Program-made: the position numbers and the translations under genes
The notes under the pieces: generated by a model
Database searches by the model: none
Told to the model about the DNA's origin: nothing
The model's input: only the letters and a program-made list of their open reading frames with translations
Source of the DNA: Bacteroidota bacterium
GTDB taxonomy: Bacteria > Bacteroidota > Bacteroidia > JACPRZ01
Assembly: GCA_016193485.1 (NCBI GenBank)
Contig: JACPRZ010000017.1
Location: forward strand, 1-64,000
Direction: 5' to 3'
Length of the DNA: 64,000 nucleotides
In this document: positions 7,329-16,859 of the stretch, one piece after another
Layout: every line of letters begins with the position of its first letter
Position numbering within the stretch: the first letter of the stretch is position 1

Positions 7329-10300
7329 ATGATTCGCTTTTTTTATCTGCCGGTTCTGATCCTGGGTAACCTTTCAATTGTTCTACTGTTCATTTGTTCT
7401 ATTGTTCAATTTTTCAATTATTCATTGCATGCCCAACCCCTTCCATCATCCATCCATGAAGAACAATCATCTTTTTTCAACCAATTCGGACACTTTTCCG
7501 AACAACAATATGATTCCCTTAACAATATCGGTGTAGTAACAAAATATCCCCCCCATTTGGGGGGGATGAAAGGGGGGGTATGCTCGCTGCAATACCAGGT
7601 CTACGGCTGGAACCCCTACTGGGTCGGAACCGCCTACAATAACTACGATTTTTCATTGCTTTCCACCTTTTGCTATTTCTCGTACGAACTCAATCCGAAT
7701 ACGGGGGGGTATTATGATATTCACTCATGGAAAACGACCAATTCCGTTACCCTCGCCCTGGCAGCCGGCTGCCGCGTTGATTTATGCGTGACCAACTTCG
7801 GCAACACAGATAACACGACTTTTCTCACAAATCCTTCAGCGCAGCAGGTCTTCATTGACAGCATCATCGCGCTATTGCAATACCGCAACGCCAATGGGGT
7901 TAATATTGACTTTGAAGGCGTACCGGGAGCACAAAGGAACAATCTTACCGCCTTCATGATTGACCTCTCAAACCAACTCAAGGCGGCAATTTCGGGTGCA
8001 ACCGTTTCCATTGCCCTTCCTTCTGTTGACTGGAGCAATGCCTTTGATGTTGCTGCCATGAATTCTTATGTTGACCAGTTCATCATCATGGGTTACGGCT
8101 ATTATTACAGCGGAAGTTCAACAGCAGGCCCGACCGCGCTTTTTTACAGCGATGGCTCGCCATGGACATCCTATAATGTTGTGCGCTCGGTAAATTATTT
8201 TCTTGGAGCCGGTGTCACACCTTCAAAACTGTTGCTTGGACTCCCATACTATGGCTATGAATGGCAAACGGTCGATAATTCTGTGCCCGGTTCTGTAACC
8301 GCAGCGAATAGCTCGCGAACTTATGCCTATGAACGAAATAACTACCGCGGTGTTTACAATATGTATTTTGACCAGCAGAGTTTTAATCCATATTATGATT
8401 TTAATTCCGGGGGCAACTGGTACCAATGTTGGATTGATAACGAATTCAGTTTGGGAAAAAAATATGAAATGGTGAAGCAGAAGGGAATAGGAGGGATCGG
8501 TATCTGGGCGCTCGGATATGATGACGGTTACCCTGATTTATGGAATCTCCTGCGCGATAAATTTTCAACCTGCGCTGTTGTTCCCTGCACCGATACGATC
8601 TATGACACCGGAGGACCCAATTGCAATCATTACAATGATGAAGATTATACATTCACCATCGCACCAAATAGTTCTTCATCCGTGACCCTGAATTTTACTT
8701 CTTTTCAACTTGAATCCGGTTATGATTCGTTGTGGATTTATGATGGTCCAAACACTTCATCTCCGCTGATTGGCGGTTATTCCGGTACTGCATCGCCCGG
8801 TCTGCTTTCCTCTGCCGGTGGAGCGCTTACTATGCGCTTTTATTCCGATGCCGCCACTATTTATTCCGGATGGAGTGCAATTACAGGATGTGTTGCCGAT
8901 ACAATAAATCCCACTACTTCCGTAACTGTTTCCGGAGTATGGCAAACGGATGATTTTACCGCGCAATTCACTGATGCCGATGGGGGGGGCAGCGGGCTTG
9001 ACCTTCTCTTTTACCAACCGCTTGAATACAATGGAGTTGAGTGGAGAGCCAATGAGTCAAATGGTTTTTTTAATGATAATTTTGATTTAACTCTGCATCC
9101 CGATTGGACAAATTACACGGGAAACTGGAATATAAATTCGGGTTACCTTAATCAGGATGATGAAGCAAATAGTAACACAAACCTTTACGCTCCGCTTGCA
9201 CAAACAACCGGTGAAATATATTTATTCCACTGGGAGATGAACATTGGCGGAAGTGGAACTAACCGCAGGGCTGGAATTCATTTCTTTTGCGACAGTGCGG
9301 CAAAACCCAATCGTGGAAATTCTTATTTCGTTTACTACCGGGTTGACAATGATAAATGTCAGATTTATAAAGTTGTCAATGATACATGGACATTAGAATC
9401 AGACGATATTGCTGCTGTTGACCCGAATACATGGTATGATTGCAAAGTGATATTCAATCCACAAAGCGGATTGATTAAAGCATACCTGAATGATGCCCTT
9501 GTAAGTTTCTGGACTGACCCTGCGCCATTCTCATCCGGGAATTTCATTTCCCCGCGCACAGGCAATGCCAATGTATTATACAATGACATGAAAGTATATC
9601 GCGCCCGGGGTGCAAATAATATCATTATCAGTGTCGGACCTTCATCAACCGATGATATCCGATATCAAAATCCAAATTCCGCAACCCCGTCCGGAAGAAT
9701 AAAATCAATTGTAAAGGACTCAGCCGAAAACTGGAGCGCTCCTGCCAACTATGATGTGAATATTGACTGGACTTCCCCTGCAGATGTATTGGTAAATGAC
9801 GGAGTTGGCAATGACATAGATACAATTTTTATCAACTATGAACTTTCTGCAAATTGGACTTCATCCGCAGATACGAATTCTGATGTAGCAGGGTATTGGT
9901 ACGCTATCGGTTCATCACCGGGCGACTCTGATGTGATTCAATGGAAAAATAATGGTTTGAACACGAATGCAACCGACAGTGCCTTATTATTGAATAATGG
10001 CTCAGTATATTATTATTCGGTTCATGCGGAGAACGGTGCAGGGTTGCATTCAAATACAGGTGTATCTGATGGCGTTTATATTTACATTGCTTCACCTCCG
10101 GTTGCAATTTTTTCTCCCGATTCAATATCAATATGCATAGGGGATTCGATAACCTTTAATAATTTATCACAAAATGCCATTTCTTACCAATGGCAATTTG
10201 CAGGGGGGAATCCTTCGTCTGATACATCATCTGGTCCGGTTGTTCAATACGATACTGCCGGTAATTTCCAGGTAGTGTTGATTGCTTCCAATTTATCCGG

Positions 10301-11111
10301 TAGCGATACAATGATTGGCGCTGTGACCGCACATGATGTTCCTTACATTTCAATATTATCACTTCCTGTAATTAATTGTGACACTAATCCTGATGAAATA
10401 TTGACTGCATCTGTTACCGGAGGTACCCCCCCCTATTCTTATTTATGGTCTGATGGTCAAATGTCTGCAACAGATACCGGTCTTGCACCGGGAACTTATT
10501 CAGTGACGGTTAGTGATGCTTCCGGTTGTACCTCTGCCGCTTCTGCAACTATATCGCATAATGCAATATACGCTGATTTTACCCAGAGTACCGATACCAT
10601 AAATCTTTCGCTTGTTGATTCCGTAATTTTCACCGATATGAGCACAGGGGGGGTAACATCATGGCAGTGGGATTTCGGGAACAGCACCGGTTCCTCCCTG
10701 CAAAACCCTGTCGCTTATTATGACAGCGTTGGAGTTTATCCGCTTACACTGATAGCATCAAACAATTTTTGCAGCGATACGGTTTATGGGCAGGTAGTGG
10801 CAGTGGTGATTACCTCTTCTTGGTTTTCAGATTCTGAACTCTGGTTTATGTTTTATCCGAATCCCGCAAATGACTTTCTGAATATTCAATTTACCGGAAC
10901 TAAAGCCAACATTGAAGAAATTCGCCTGCTGAATATTATCGGGCAGGAAGTGAAAAAAGACCATCAAGGTTTCCAAAACCTTTATGGCCTTACCCGGATT
11001 TTTATTGGCGACCTTCCCGAAGGTATTTACCGGCTGCTGCTCATCACTCCTGAAGAAGTAGCAGGAGGGAATGTTGTTGTGGGAAATGAGGTACCGGAAC
11101 TGGGAAAATAA
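7329..11111 (+). CDS. T9SS-exported GH18 family glycosidase with CUB, PKD and SprB domains
   Basis: About 1260 residues. I chose ATG 7329 over the in-frame TTG at 7314, which overlaps the upstream stop. A hydrophobic signal segment (FFYLPVLILG...FNYSLHAQ) is followed by a GH18 chitinase-like catalytic domain at about residues 70-390, with the motif GVNIDFEG (acid/base Glu present) and FIIMGYGYYY. Then come a CUB domain (about 420-530), a galactose-binding or concanavalin-like region (about 560-780), PKD-like domains, one SprB repeat and a C-terminal T9SS type A sorting domain (YPNPANDFLNIQF). Probably a secreted or surface glycan hydrolase; the exact substrate cannot be read from sequence. 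Two palindromic elements are read in frame: C7/G7-rich at 7547-7580 near the mature N-terminus, and AAGGTTTCC/AAAACCTT at 10966-10982 in the sorting domain. It follows the giant adhesin directly and may be cotranscribed. Confidence 0.85.
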   Translation: MIRFFYLPVLILGNLSIVLLFICSIVQFFNYSLHAQPLPSSIHEEQSSFFNQFGHFSEQQYDSLNNIGVVTKYPPHLGGMKGGVCSLQYQVYGWNPYWVGTAYNNYDFSLLSTFCYFSYELNPNTGGYYDIHSWKTTNSVTLALAAGCRVDLCVTNFGNTDNTTFLTNPSAQQVFIDSIIALLQYRNANGVNIDFEGVPGAQRNNLTAFMIDLSNQLKAAISGATVSIALPSVDWSNAFDVAAMNSYVDQFIIMGYGYYYSGSSTAGPTALFYSDGSPWTSYNVVRSVNYFLGAGVTPSKLLLGLPYYGYEWQTVDNSVPGSVTAANSSRTYAYERNNYRGVYNMYFDQQSFNPYYDFNSGGNWYQCWIDNEFSLGKKYEMVKQKGIGGIGIWALGYDDGYPDLWNLLRDKFSTCAVVPCTDTIYDTGGPNCNHYNDEDYTFTIAPNSSSSVTLNFTSFQLESGYDSLWIYDGPNTSSPLIGGYSGTASPGLLSSAGGALTMRFYSDAATIYSGWSAITGCVADTINPTTSVTVSGVWQTDDFTAQFTDADGGGSGLDLLFYQPLEYNGVEWRANESNGFFNDNFDLTLHPDWTNYTGNWNINSGYLNQDDEANSNTNLYAPLAQTTGEIYLFHWEMNIGGSGTNRRAGIHFFCDSAAKPNRGNSYFVYYRVDNDKCQIYKVVNDTWTLESDDIAAVDPNTWYDCKVIFNPQSGLIKAYLNDALVSFWTDPAPFSSGNFISPRTGNANVLYNDMKVYRARGANNIIISVGPSSTDDIRYQNPNSATPSGRIKSIVKDSAENWSAPANYDVNIDWTSPADVLVNDGVGNDIDTIFINYELSANWTSSADTNSDVAGYWYAIGSSPGDSDVIQWKNNGLNTNATDSALLLNNGSVYYYSVHAENGAGLHSNTGVSDGVYIYIASPPVAIFSPDSISICIGDSITFNNLSQNAISYQWQFAGGNPSSDTSSGPVVQYDTAGNFQVVLIASNLSGSDTMIGAVTAHDVPYISILSLPVINCDTNPDEILTASVTGGTPPYSYLWSDGQMSATDTGLAPGTYSVTVSDASGCTSAASATISHNAIYADFTQSTDTINLSLVDSVIFTDMSTGGVTSWQWDFGNSTGSSLQNPVAYYDSVGVYPLTLIASNNFCSDTVYGQVVAVVITSSWFSDSELWFMFYPNPANDFLNIQFTGTKANIEEIRLLNIIGQEVKKDHQGFQNLYGLTRIFIGDLPEGIYRLLLITPEEVAGGNVVVGNEVPELGK
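7547..7580. repeat. C7/G7 palindromic element in the GH18 gene
   Basis: TCCCCCCCATTTGGGGGGGAT followed by GAAAGGGGGGG. The C7 and G7 arms can pair. It encodes YPPHLGGMKGG in a region where the protein has no recognisable domain, so it was probably tolerated as a linker. Confidence 0.7.
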
Positions 11112-11203
11112 TAGCCGAATGAGAACTCAATCATCACGGTTTTTGCATATTTTCTTATCTTTATATCATTAAAATTGCCAAATTAAAATAATAACTACAG
11201 AAC

Positions 11204-11470
11204 ATGTATGCAGTTAAAAAAATAATGAGTGTTAAACCATTTGAAGTGACTTTATTATTTAATACCGGTGAGGTTCGTTATATCGATTTCAAAAATAAAT
11301 TGAAACAATGGACAAAATCGCCTGACAGCATCTATCATGGCCTTTTGAATCCTGATTATTTTAATAAAGTAAAATTACTCGCGGGATGGGATACCATTTA
11401 CTGGGATAATGGTATTGATTTTTGTCCGGATATGCTTTACCGGTGGAGTTTAAATAACAAAAGTAGATAG
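11204..11470 (+). CDS. DUF2442 family small protein
   Basis: 88 residues. The pattern, an N-terminal V.P.....L.F..GEVR..D beta hairpin, L..PDYF..V, and a C-terminal IYWDNGIDFCPDMLY, matches the DUF2442 family. Members are small, often found in toxin-antitoxin-like or solitary settings, and have no established biochemical function. It ends one base before the DinB-like gene, so the two are probably cotranscribed. Confidence 0.75.
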   Translation: MYAVKKIMSVKPFEVTLLFNTGEVRYIDFKNKLKQWTKSPDSIYHGLLNPDYFNKVKLLAGWDTIYWDNGIDFCPDMLYRWSLNNKSR

Positions 11471-11471
11471 C

Positions 11472-11993
11472 ATGGGGACATTCATAAACCCCGATTTTAC
11501 TATCTCCAATCTCTCCTGCAATTCCGATGTATTCAGAACATTGTTTTCAGATGTTTCTGAACAGGAATATCTCTGGAAGCCCCCCCCCAATAAATGGTGC
11601 CTCCTTGAAATCGTATGCCATCTCTACGATGAAGAGCGGGAGGACTTCCGCGCAAGGGTAAAGCATGTTCTGGAAAATCCTGAACTGCCGATGGCTTCCA
11701 TCGACCCTGTTAACTGGGTTACAAAAAGGAAATATATTGAAAGAAATTATTCCGAGATGATTGAAAAATTCCTTGAAGAGCGCAAACAATCTGTAGTTTG
11801 GCTCAAATCTCTGAAAGAACCTAAATGGGAAAACACATATAATCATACCCAAATTGGAACTATGACCGCTTATTCATTTCTCAACAACTGGCTGGCGCAC
11901 GATTATTTTCACTTCCGGCAAATTGTCAGGACGAAGTACAGGTATTTACAGCAAGTTACCGGTGACAAATTAATATATGCCGGTGAGTGGTGA
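11472..11993 (+). CDS. DinB-like / DUF1569-type putative metalloenzyme
   Basis: 173 residues, expected to form the four-helix DinB/YfiT fold. The likely metal-binding histidines are in EIVCHLYDEE (about residue 51) and NWLAHDYFHFRQI (about 139-143), the usual H...H..H arrangement of the superfamily. Members include thiol-dependent transferases and DNA-damage-induced proteins of unknown function; the substrate cannot be told here. A nine-C tract at 11580-11588 encodes KPPPN. It begins two bases after the upstream stop, indicating coupling with the DUF2442 gene. Confidence 0.75.
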   Translation: MGTFINPDFTISNLSCNSDVFRTLFSDVSEQEYLWKPPPNKWCLLEIVCHLYDEEREDFRARVKHVLENPELPMASIDPVNWVTKRKYIERNYSEMIEKFLEERKQSVVWLKSLKEPKWENTYNHTQIGTMTAYSFLNNWLAHDYFHFRQIVRTKYRYLQQVTGDKLIYAGEW

Positions 11994-12324
11994 TTGTCCA
12001 AAGTTCAAAAAATAAGAAATAAAAAATAAAAAATTACGAAGCCGAAAATTATTTTTCAGATTTATTTCTGATTTCGGATTTAGTATAACTTGGTAACCCA
12101 CCCGATAGATATCGGGATTGGTGGTAGGTATTTACAATTGGCTATGCCAGTCAATAACCTCACCCCGTCCTCATTCCGATTGCATCGGAATTCGGACACC
12201 CCTCTCCTTATTAAGGAGAGGGGCTGGGGGGTGAGGTGTATAAAAGCCACCGCCCCTGCCTACCGGCAGGCAGGCGCCAAGGCGGAAAGATACAGGGTCA
12301 AAGATACAAAACGCGCAGGAGGGA
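11994..12324. repeat. Repeat-dense intergenic region
   Basis: This 331-bp gap between convergent genes contains no credible gene. It holds an A/T-rich stretch, a GATTTCGGATTT block (about 12070), the palindrome CCCGATAGATATCGGG (12101-12116), a compound hairpin from CCTCACCCC to GGGGTGAGG (12158-12237) enclosing a CCCCTCTCCTTA/TAAGGAGAGGGG stem, and a palindrome with arms CCTGCCT and AGGCAGG (12255-12274). These are the same families found inside genes elsewhere in the window. They may also act as transcription end signals for both flanking genes. Confidence 0.75.
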
Positions 12325-13284
12325 TTATTTTGTTTGGCTATTTTCCGCAGAATTTTTTTTCATCGCTTCCTCTACAGGTATCCTTCTTCCGTTTTCGTAT
12401 GCAATAATGAATATTCCTTCTAATTTGTACCGGGTTATTATCATTTTCCGGTGCTGTGATGCGCTTTCATAACTGGGAAAAGAACCGGTCATATATTTAT
12501 ACGTACCGTTAATTCGTTCTCCGGTAACCGGATCTTTGAGATTATATTTATTCCTGAAATAGTTCTCCGGTAATGAATTTACTGATGAAGCGATCTGGAT
12601 GCTGAATCTTATGCCGCTATAGTCATTTCGGGAGAGTTCATTTGGTTTAACAGCGGATATGACAGCCGGTTTTTTGGCATGCTGTTTTGGTTTTACCGAC
12701 CTGAAAAAAAGGGTATCCGGTCCGATAAAAATTTCCTTTTTCCGGTTCCCTTCTACATAGGAGAAATTACCGGAGAGAATTAAGGAGTCACTGATTGATT
12801 TATCGGGAGAAAGAGAAAGTATTACGGTTATCGTTTCTTCTGCCGGTAATTCCATCCAGATAAATTTCGCCTCATTAGTTTCAAGTGTGAAATGCGCCTG
12901 GCGGGTGTCAACAGGTACCGCTGTAGATAATCCCGGCAGGTTAACGGTAATCCGGGCGAACCCTGTAAGGGCTCCTTTATTGAGGTTAATTTTCAGTTGA
13001 AAAGATGAACCGTCTTCAACTGCATCGGGAAATTCAAATGTAGCGGAAACCGTATCCTGAAAACTTTTGGAAAAAGCCGGAGAAATAAATAAACAAGAGT
13101 TACTGTGCAAAATCAAAAGATAAAAACAAACTGTAATAATATTAATTCTGCCACTAAAACACCAGAACACAAAATCCCGCAAAAAAGAATTTTGTGAAAC
13201 CTGCCTGCCTGGAGGCAGGTTCAGTGATTTTGTATTCCGGTTTTTACCGGGATGGCAAATAGATTTTTGCAAATTAAAGAGCAT
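12325..13284 (-). CDS. Putative exported protein with a C-terminal SPOR-like domain
   Basis: About 320 residues. The start is uncertain: the frame is open to 13335, but the plausible ATGs at 13290 or 13284 overlap the end of mfd. The first 60 codons look like translated repeat DNA (a CCTGCC palindrome at 13198-13221 encodes LPPGRQ), so the original start may be a GTG near 13170, just before the hydrophobic segment IITVCFYLLIL. The middle is a beta-rich region without a recognised family. The last about 90 residues (FSIQIASS ... YKYMTGSFPSYESA ... IIAYENGRRI) resemble Bacteroidota SPOR-like domains, which bind peptidoglycan in related proteins. Likely periplasmic, role unknown. Same strand as mfd and overlapping it. 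Confidence 0.6.
   Translation of the reverse strand: MLFNLQKSICHPGKNRNTKSLNLPPGRQVSQNSFLRDFVFWCFSGRINIITVCFYLLILHSNSCLFISPAFSKSFQDTVSATFEFPDAVEDGSSFQLKINLNKGALTGFARITVNLPGLSTAVPVDTRQAHFTLETNEAKFIWMELPAEETITVILSLSPDKSISDSLILSGNFSYVEGNRKKEIFIGPDTLFFRSVKPKQHAKKPAVISAVKPNELSRNDYSGIRFSIQIASSVNSLPENYFRNKYNLKDPVTGERINGTYKYMTGSFPSYESASQHRKMIITRYKLEGIFIIAYENGRRIPVEEAMKKNSAENSQTK
13198..13221. repeat. CCTGCC palindrome in the SPOR-like gene
   Basis: Arms AACCTGCCT and AGGCAGGTT around a short loop. It is read in frame near the 5' end of the SPOR-like gene, or lies in its leader if a later start is used. Confidence 0.75.
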
Positions 13285-16200
13285 TATCATCTCCCCGGTG
13301 GGAAAGTATAACATTTTGGCTTGTTTTTTCGTCAATATTAAGGAACCGTACCAGGTTCATTGCCTGCCCAACCGAAGTAACCCTCGGAATAACGAGTATC
13401 AGCCGGTTATTTTTTTCTTTCAGGAAAAAGGGTGATTCCATTCCTGACGGAAAATAAGCCAGAAACCTGCCTGACCGCATGATAATTTTCTCTATTCCCG
13501 CTTCCTGCGATTCATTCCTCAACAGGATTATATTGAACAATTCTCTTGCCTGGTCTGGTAAGGGCCCGAAACGGTCCGTAATGCCCGTAATGAACGAATT
13601 CAGTTTCTCCTCCGATTTTATTTCACTCAGTTCCCGGTAAACGGAAAGCCGTTCGGATATGCTTTCAATATAATCGTCAGGTATCAGAATTTCAAGATCG
13701 GTATCGACCTGGCACTCTTTTGCGAATAGCAGATCAGGGTGGTGTGCATAGGCAGGGGCAGGCTTTTCCACATTATTATTCATTTCGGTTTTAATTTCCA
13801 TAACGGCCTCATCAATGATTTTCTGGTAGGTCTCATATCCCATATCATTGATAAATCCGCTCTGTTCCGCGCCAAGCATGTTTCCGGCTCCGCGGATGTC
13901 GAGGTCGCGCATGGCGATATTGAATCCGCTGCCGAGGTCCGAAAAATCCTCAATGGCTTTAAGGCGTTTTTTTGCCTCATCGGACAGTGTTACCGCGGGT
14001 TGCGTGAGAAGGTAGCAAAACGCTTTTTTATTTGACCTGCCCACCCGTCCCCTCATTTGGTGCAGATCGCTTATGCCGAAATTCTGAGCATCATTGATGA
14101 TGATGGTATTTACATTGGGGATATCTATACCCGACTCTATAATAGTGGTACAGATCAGTACATCAAAACGGTCTTCAATAAAATCCAGCATGATTTTTTC
14201 AAGGTCCCTTCCCTTCATACGGCCGTGGGCTACGCCAATCCGGGTGCCGGGACAGACCCGTTGGATTATACCGGCCACATGATCAATGTTTTCGATCCGG
14301 TTGTGGATGAAAAAGACCTGCCCCCCCCGGTCAACTTCGTATGTTATGGCATTCCGTATCAGGGTTTGGTTAAATTCATGAACTTCGGTTTCAACCGGGT
14401 ACCGGTTAGGGGGGGGTGTGTGAATGACCGACATATCGCGGGCTCCAAGCAGTGATAACTGCAGCGTCCTTGGGATCGGAGTTGCCGATAAGGTAAGAGT
14501 ATCAACATTGGTTTTAAATGTTTTTAAACGTTCTTTTGCCGATACCCCGAATTTTTGTTCTTCATCTATAATAAGGATGCCAAGGTCTCTGAACCGGACA
14601 TTTTTTCCGAGCAGGGCATGAGTCCCGATAATAATATCAATTTTTCCGTCTTCCAGTTTTCGGAGAATCTCTTTTTGTTCGGATATTTTTTTAAACCGGT
14701 TCAGGTATTCAAGGTTACATGGAAAATCAGCAAGCCGTTCCGAGAATGTCTTAAAATGCTGCAGGGCAAGAATGGTGGTGGGTGCAAGCAGTGCCGCTTG
14801 TTTATTATCGGCAACGGCTTTGAATGCAGCCCTGACGGCAATCTCGGTTTTTCCGAACCCGACATCCCCGCATATTAGGCGATCCATCGGTGATTCATTC
14901 TCCATATCCTTCTTCACATCGGCAGTGGTTTTTATCTGGTCCGGTGTATCTTCATATATGAAAGATGCCTCCAGTTCGGTCTGCAAATAAGTGTCGGGCA
15001 TAAAGGCAAACCCCTTTTCCATTTTCCTGCGGGCATATAGTTTAATCAGGTCAAAAGCGAGTTCCTTTATTTTCTTCTTTGTTTTTTGCTTTAGTTTATT
15101 CCATTTATCGGATCCGAGTTTATCAATACGCGGAACCGATCCGTCTTTACTGCCGTACCGGGCTATGCGGTGAAGCGAATGAATGGAGATGAACAACACA
15201 TCGTTGTCGCGGTAAAATATTTTAACCGCCTCCTGTATCTTGCCGTTGACTTCTATTTTTTCCAGGCCACCGAAACGGCCTATCCCATGGTCAATATGAA
15301 CTACATAATCACCGGGTTTGAGTTGCATCAGGTCGCGGGTGACCAGGGTATTTTTTGTTTTTCGGAAACCCTCCTTCAGGTGGTACCGGTGATACCGGTT
15401 AAAAATCTGGTGATCGGTGTAGCAGCAGATTTTCAGGTCATGATCGGTAAATCCTTCCTTTATTGGCAATAACAGTGCGGTAAAAATATCACCGGGACTT
15501 GTTTCATCCTGCTTTGGCTCAGGTGAAAGGTCATCAAAAATGTCGTAAAAACGGTCAATCTGTTTAGGATTATCTGACAAAAGAAAATTTTTGATTCCGC
15601 TTTTTATATTCGCTGTCATATTTTCAAGAAGCAGAGAAAAATTTTTATTGAAGGATGGTTGTGGCGTTGTATTAAAAGATATGACCGTACCCTCATCAGC
15701 AACAAATCCCGATAAATTCAGGCGAAATAAATTATCCGTTTGAAGAAAGAACTCCTCTTTGGAGAGGTACCGCTTCTTTTTTTCCTCCGCTGAAATCCGG
15801 TTAAAACCATCAGCAATTTTCCCTGCCGTGTGCGGATAATTCCCATACCATAGCAGGGAAGTTGGAGGCAGGTAAGAGAAGATAGATTCAAAGTTACCTG
15901 ATGATTCGAGTTTATCCGGGTCCTGTATAATCAGCGCCTCATCGGTCTTCCGGATTGAATACTGGCTGGAAGGTTCAAAAATGCGGATTGATTCAACAGT
16001 GTCATTTACAAATTCAATGCGGTAAGGGTGTTCCGATGATAATGAAAAAATATCAATAATTCCCCCCCTCACCGAATACTGTCCCGGTTCAAAAATGAAA
16101 TCATGCCTTTCAAAGCCGTACTCCGAAAGCAGATCGGTAATGAAATCAATTCCGTATTTTTCTCCTGTTTTCAGCCGCCAGGAATTTTCCGATACTGTTT

Positions 16201-16705
16201 TATGAGGAGCGGTTTTCTCAGATAGTGCTTCAGGATAAGTGACAATCATAACCGGCTTCCGGTTTTCCTGTGGAATACTGCTTGGATCCGCACATAACGC
16301 TGTATGGGCGGGGATTTGCCGTCCCGCGAAGCGGGATTCCACAGGGTTTCCCGTTAATGCCGCCAGCGCTTGGGTGCGGATTTGAATATTTGCCGGGTCA
16401 CGTTCCTCCGGTGCAAAGGTTTTGCGGTATGTTGTGGGGAAAAAAAGAACATTTTCTCTTCCGGCAAGTAATTCAAGGTCGTTGAAGAGGTAAGCGGCAT
16501 CTTCTTTTTGATTACAGGTAATAAGATTAACAACGGGAATTTTTCTGAATAGCGCTGCCATCACAAAGGCAGGCGAAGAACCGCACAAACCTTTCAGGTT
16601 AATTTTCCCCCGCACTCCGGAATTCACATAATCCGACAGGATACCGCCAATATGTTCAACCTGACCGGATGTTGAATAATAACCTGCCAATTTATCGGAT
16701 TTCAT
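13274..16705 (-). CDS. mfd: Transcription-repair coupling factor Mfd
   Basis: 1143 residues, normal length for Mfd. It displaces RNA polymerase stalled at DNA lesions and recruits UvrA. Order: UvrB-homology module (VNLITCNQKEDA..., then GIIDIFSL), RNA-polymerase interacting domain (GDYVVHIDHGIGRFGGLEKI, about residues 465-485), superfamily 2 helicase motifs including Walker A GDVGFGKTE (about 610) and DEEQ (IIDEEQKFGV), translocation motifs, and the C-terminal TRCF domain. Two features are odd. A palindrome (TCCCGCGAAGCGGGA, 16322-16336) lies in frame at about residue 125 within about 25 extra residues, before the conserved IVTYPEAL. There are also a C8 tract (14321-14328) and a G8 tract (14409-14416). 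A promoter-like box lies just upstream. Confidence 0.95.
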   Translation of the reverse strand: MKSDKLAGYYSTSGQVEHIGGILSDYVNSGVRGKINLKGLCGSSPAFVMAALFRKIPVVNLITCNQKEDAAYLFNDLELLAGRENVLFFPTTYRKTFAPEERDPANIQIRTQALAALTGNPVESRFAGRQIPAHTALCADPSSIPQENRKPVMIVTYPEALSEKTAPHKTVSENSWRLKTGEKYGIDFITDLLSEYGFERHDFIFEPGQYSVRGGIIDIFSLSSEHPYRIEFVNDTVESIRIFEPSSQYSIRKTDEALIIQDPDKLESSGNFESIFSYLPPTSLLWYGNYPHTAGKIADGFNRISAEEKKKRYLSKEEFFLQTDNLFRLNLSGFVADEGTVISFNTTPQPSFNKNFSLLLENMTANIKSGIKNFLLSDNPKQIDRFYDIFDDLSPEPKQDETSPGDIFTALLLPIKEGFTDHDLKICCYTDHQIFNRYHRYHLKEGFRKTKNTLVTRDLMQLKPGDYVVHIDHGIGRFGGLEKIEVNGKIQEAVKIFYRDNDVLFISIHSLHRIARYGSKDGSVPRIDKLGSDKWNKLKQKTKKKIKELAFDLIKLYARRKMEKGFAFMPDTYLQTELEASFIYEDTPDQIKTTADVKKDMENESPMDRLICGDVGFGKTEIAVRAAFKAVADNKQAALLAPTTILALQHFKTFSERLADFPCNLEYLNRFKKISEQKEILRKLEDGKIDIIIGTHALLGKNVRFRDLGILIIDEEQKFGVSAKERLKTFKTNVDTLTLSATPIPRTLQLSLLGARDMSVIHTPPPNRYPVETEVHEFNQTLIRNAITYEVDRGGQVFFIHNRIENIDHVAGIIQRVCPGTRIGVAHGRMKGRDLEKIMLDFIEDRFDVLICTTIIESGIDIPNVNTIIINDAQNFGISDLHQMRGRVGRSNKKAFCYLLTQPAVTLSDEAKKRLKAIEDFSDLGSGFNIAMRDLDIRGAGNMLGAEQSGFINDMGYETYQKIIDEAVMEIKTEMNNNVEKPAPAYAHHPDLLFAKECQVDTDLEILIPDDYIESISERLSVYRELSEIKSEEKLNSFITGITDRFGPLPDQARELFNIILLRNESQEAGIEKIIMRSGRFLAYFPSGMESPFFLKEKNNRLILVIPRVTSVGQAMNLVRFLNIDEKTSQNVILSHRGDDNAL
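16322..16336. repeat. TCCCGC/GCGGGA palindrome inserted in mfd
   Basis: TCCCGCGAAGCGGGA is a perfect-arm hairpin with a GAA loop. On the coding strand it encodes part of VESRFAGRQI, in the loop between the first strands of the UvrB-like module. It does not interrupt the frame. Confidence 0.75.
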
Positions 16706-16729
16706 GGAGTATGCTTATAAATACTACTG

Positions 16730-16760
16730 CAAAGGTAATTGGAAACGGGAATTAGTGAAA
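16730..16760 (-). promoter_or_regulatory. Predicted promoter of mfd
   Basis: On the minus strand, TTTC is followed after 19 bases by TACCTTTG (the latter at 16730-16737). This fits the Bacteroidota primary sigma consensus TTTG-N19/21-TAnnTTTG with one mismatch in the -33 box. The mfd start is 25 bases downstream. Confidence 0.55.
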
Positions 16761-16815
16761 TGGGCCTGGAGAAAACGGGACAGGGGAGAGGACGAGAAGT
16801 AATACCCTTGTTGGA

Positions 16816-16849
16816 GGCACCTCTAAGAACTCATTTTTTTAGAGGTTCC
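16816..16849 (-). terminator. Hairpin after fbp, possible terminator
   Basis: On the minus strand, GGAACCTCTAA and TTAGAGGTGCC form an 11-bp stem with one mismatch around an A-rich loop, just past the fbp stop. There is no clear T-run after it, so it could equally be one of the window's repeat hairpins. Confidence 0.45.
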
Positions 16850-16859
16850 TTTTGGATAT

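Noticed and set aside
12090-12407. Open frame on the plus strand of about 105 codons
   Set aside because: It is made almost entirely of translated palindromic repeats and overlaps the end of the SPOR-like gene; no domain, no proper start context.
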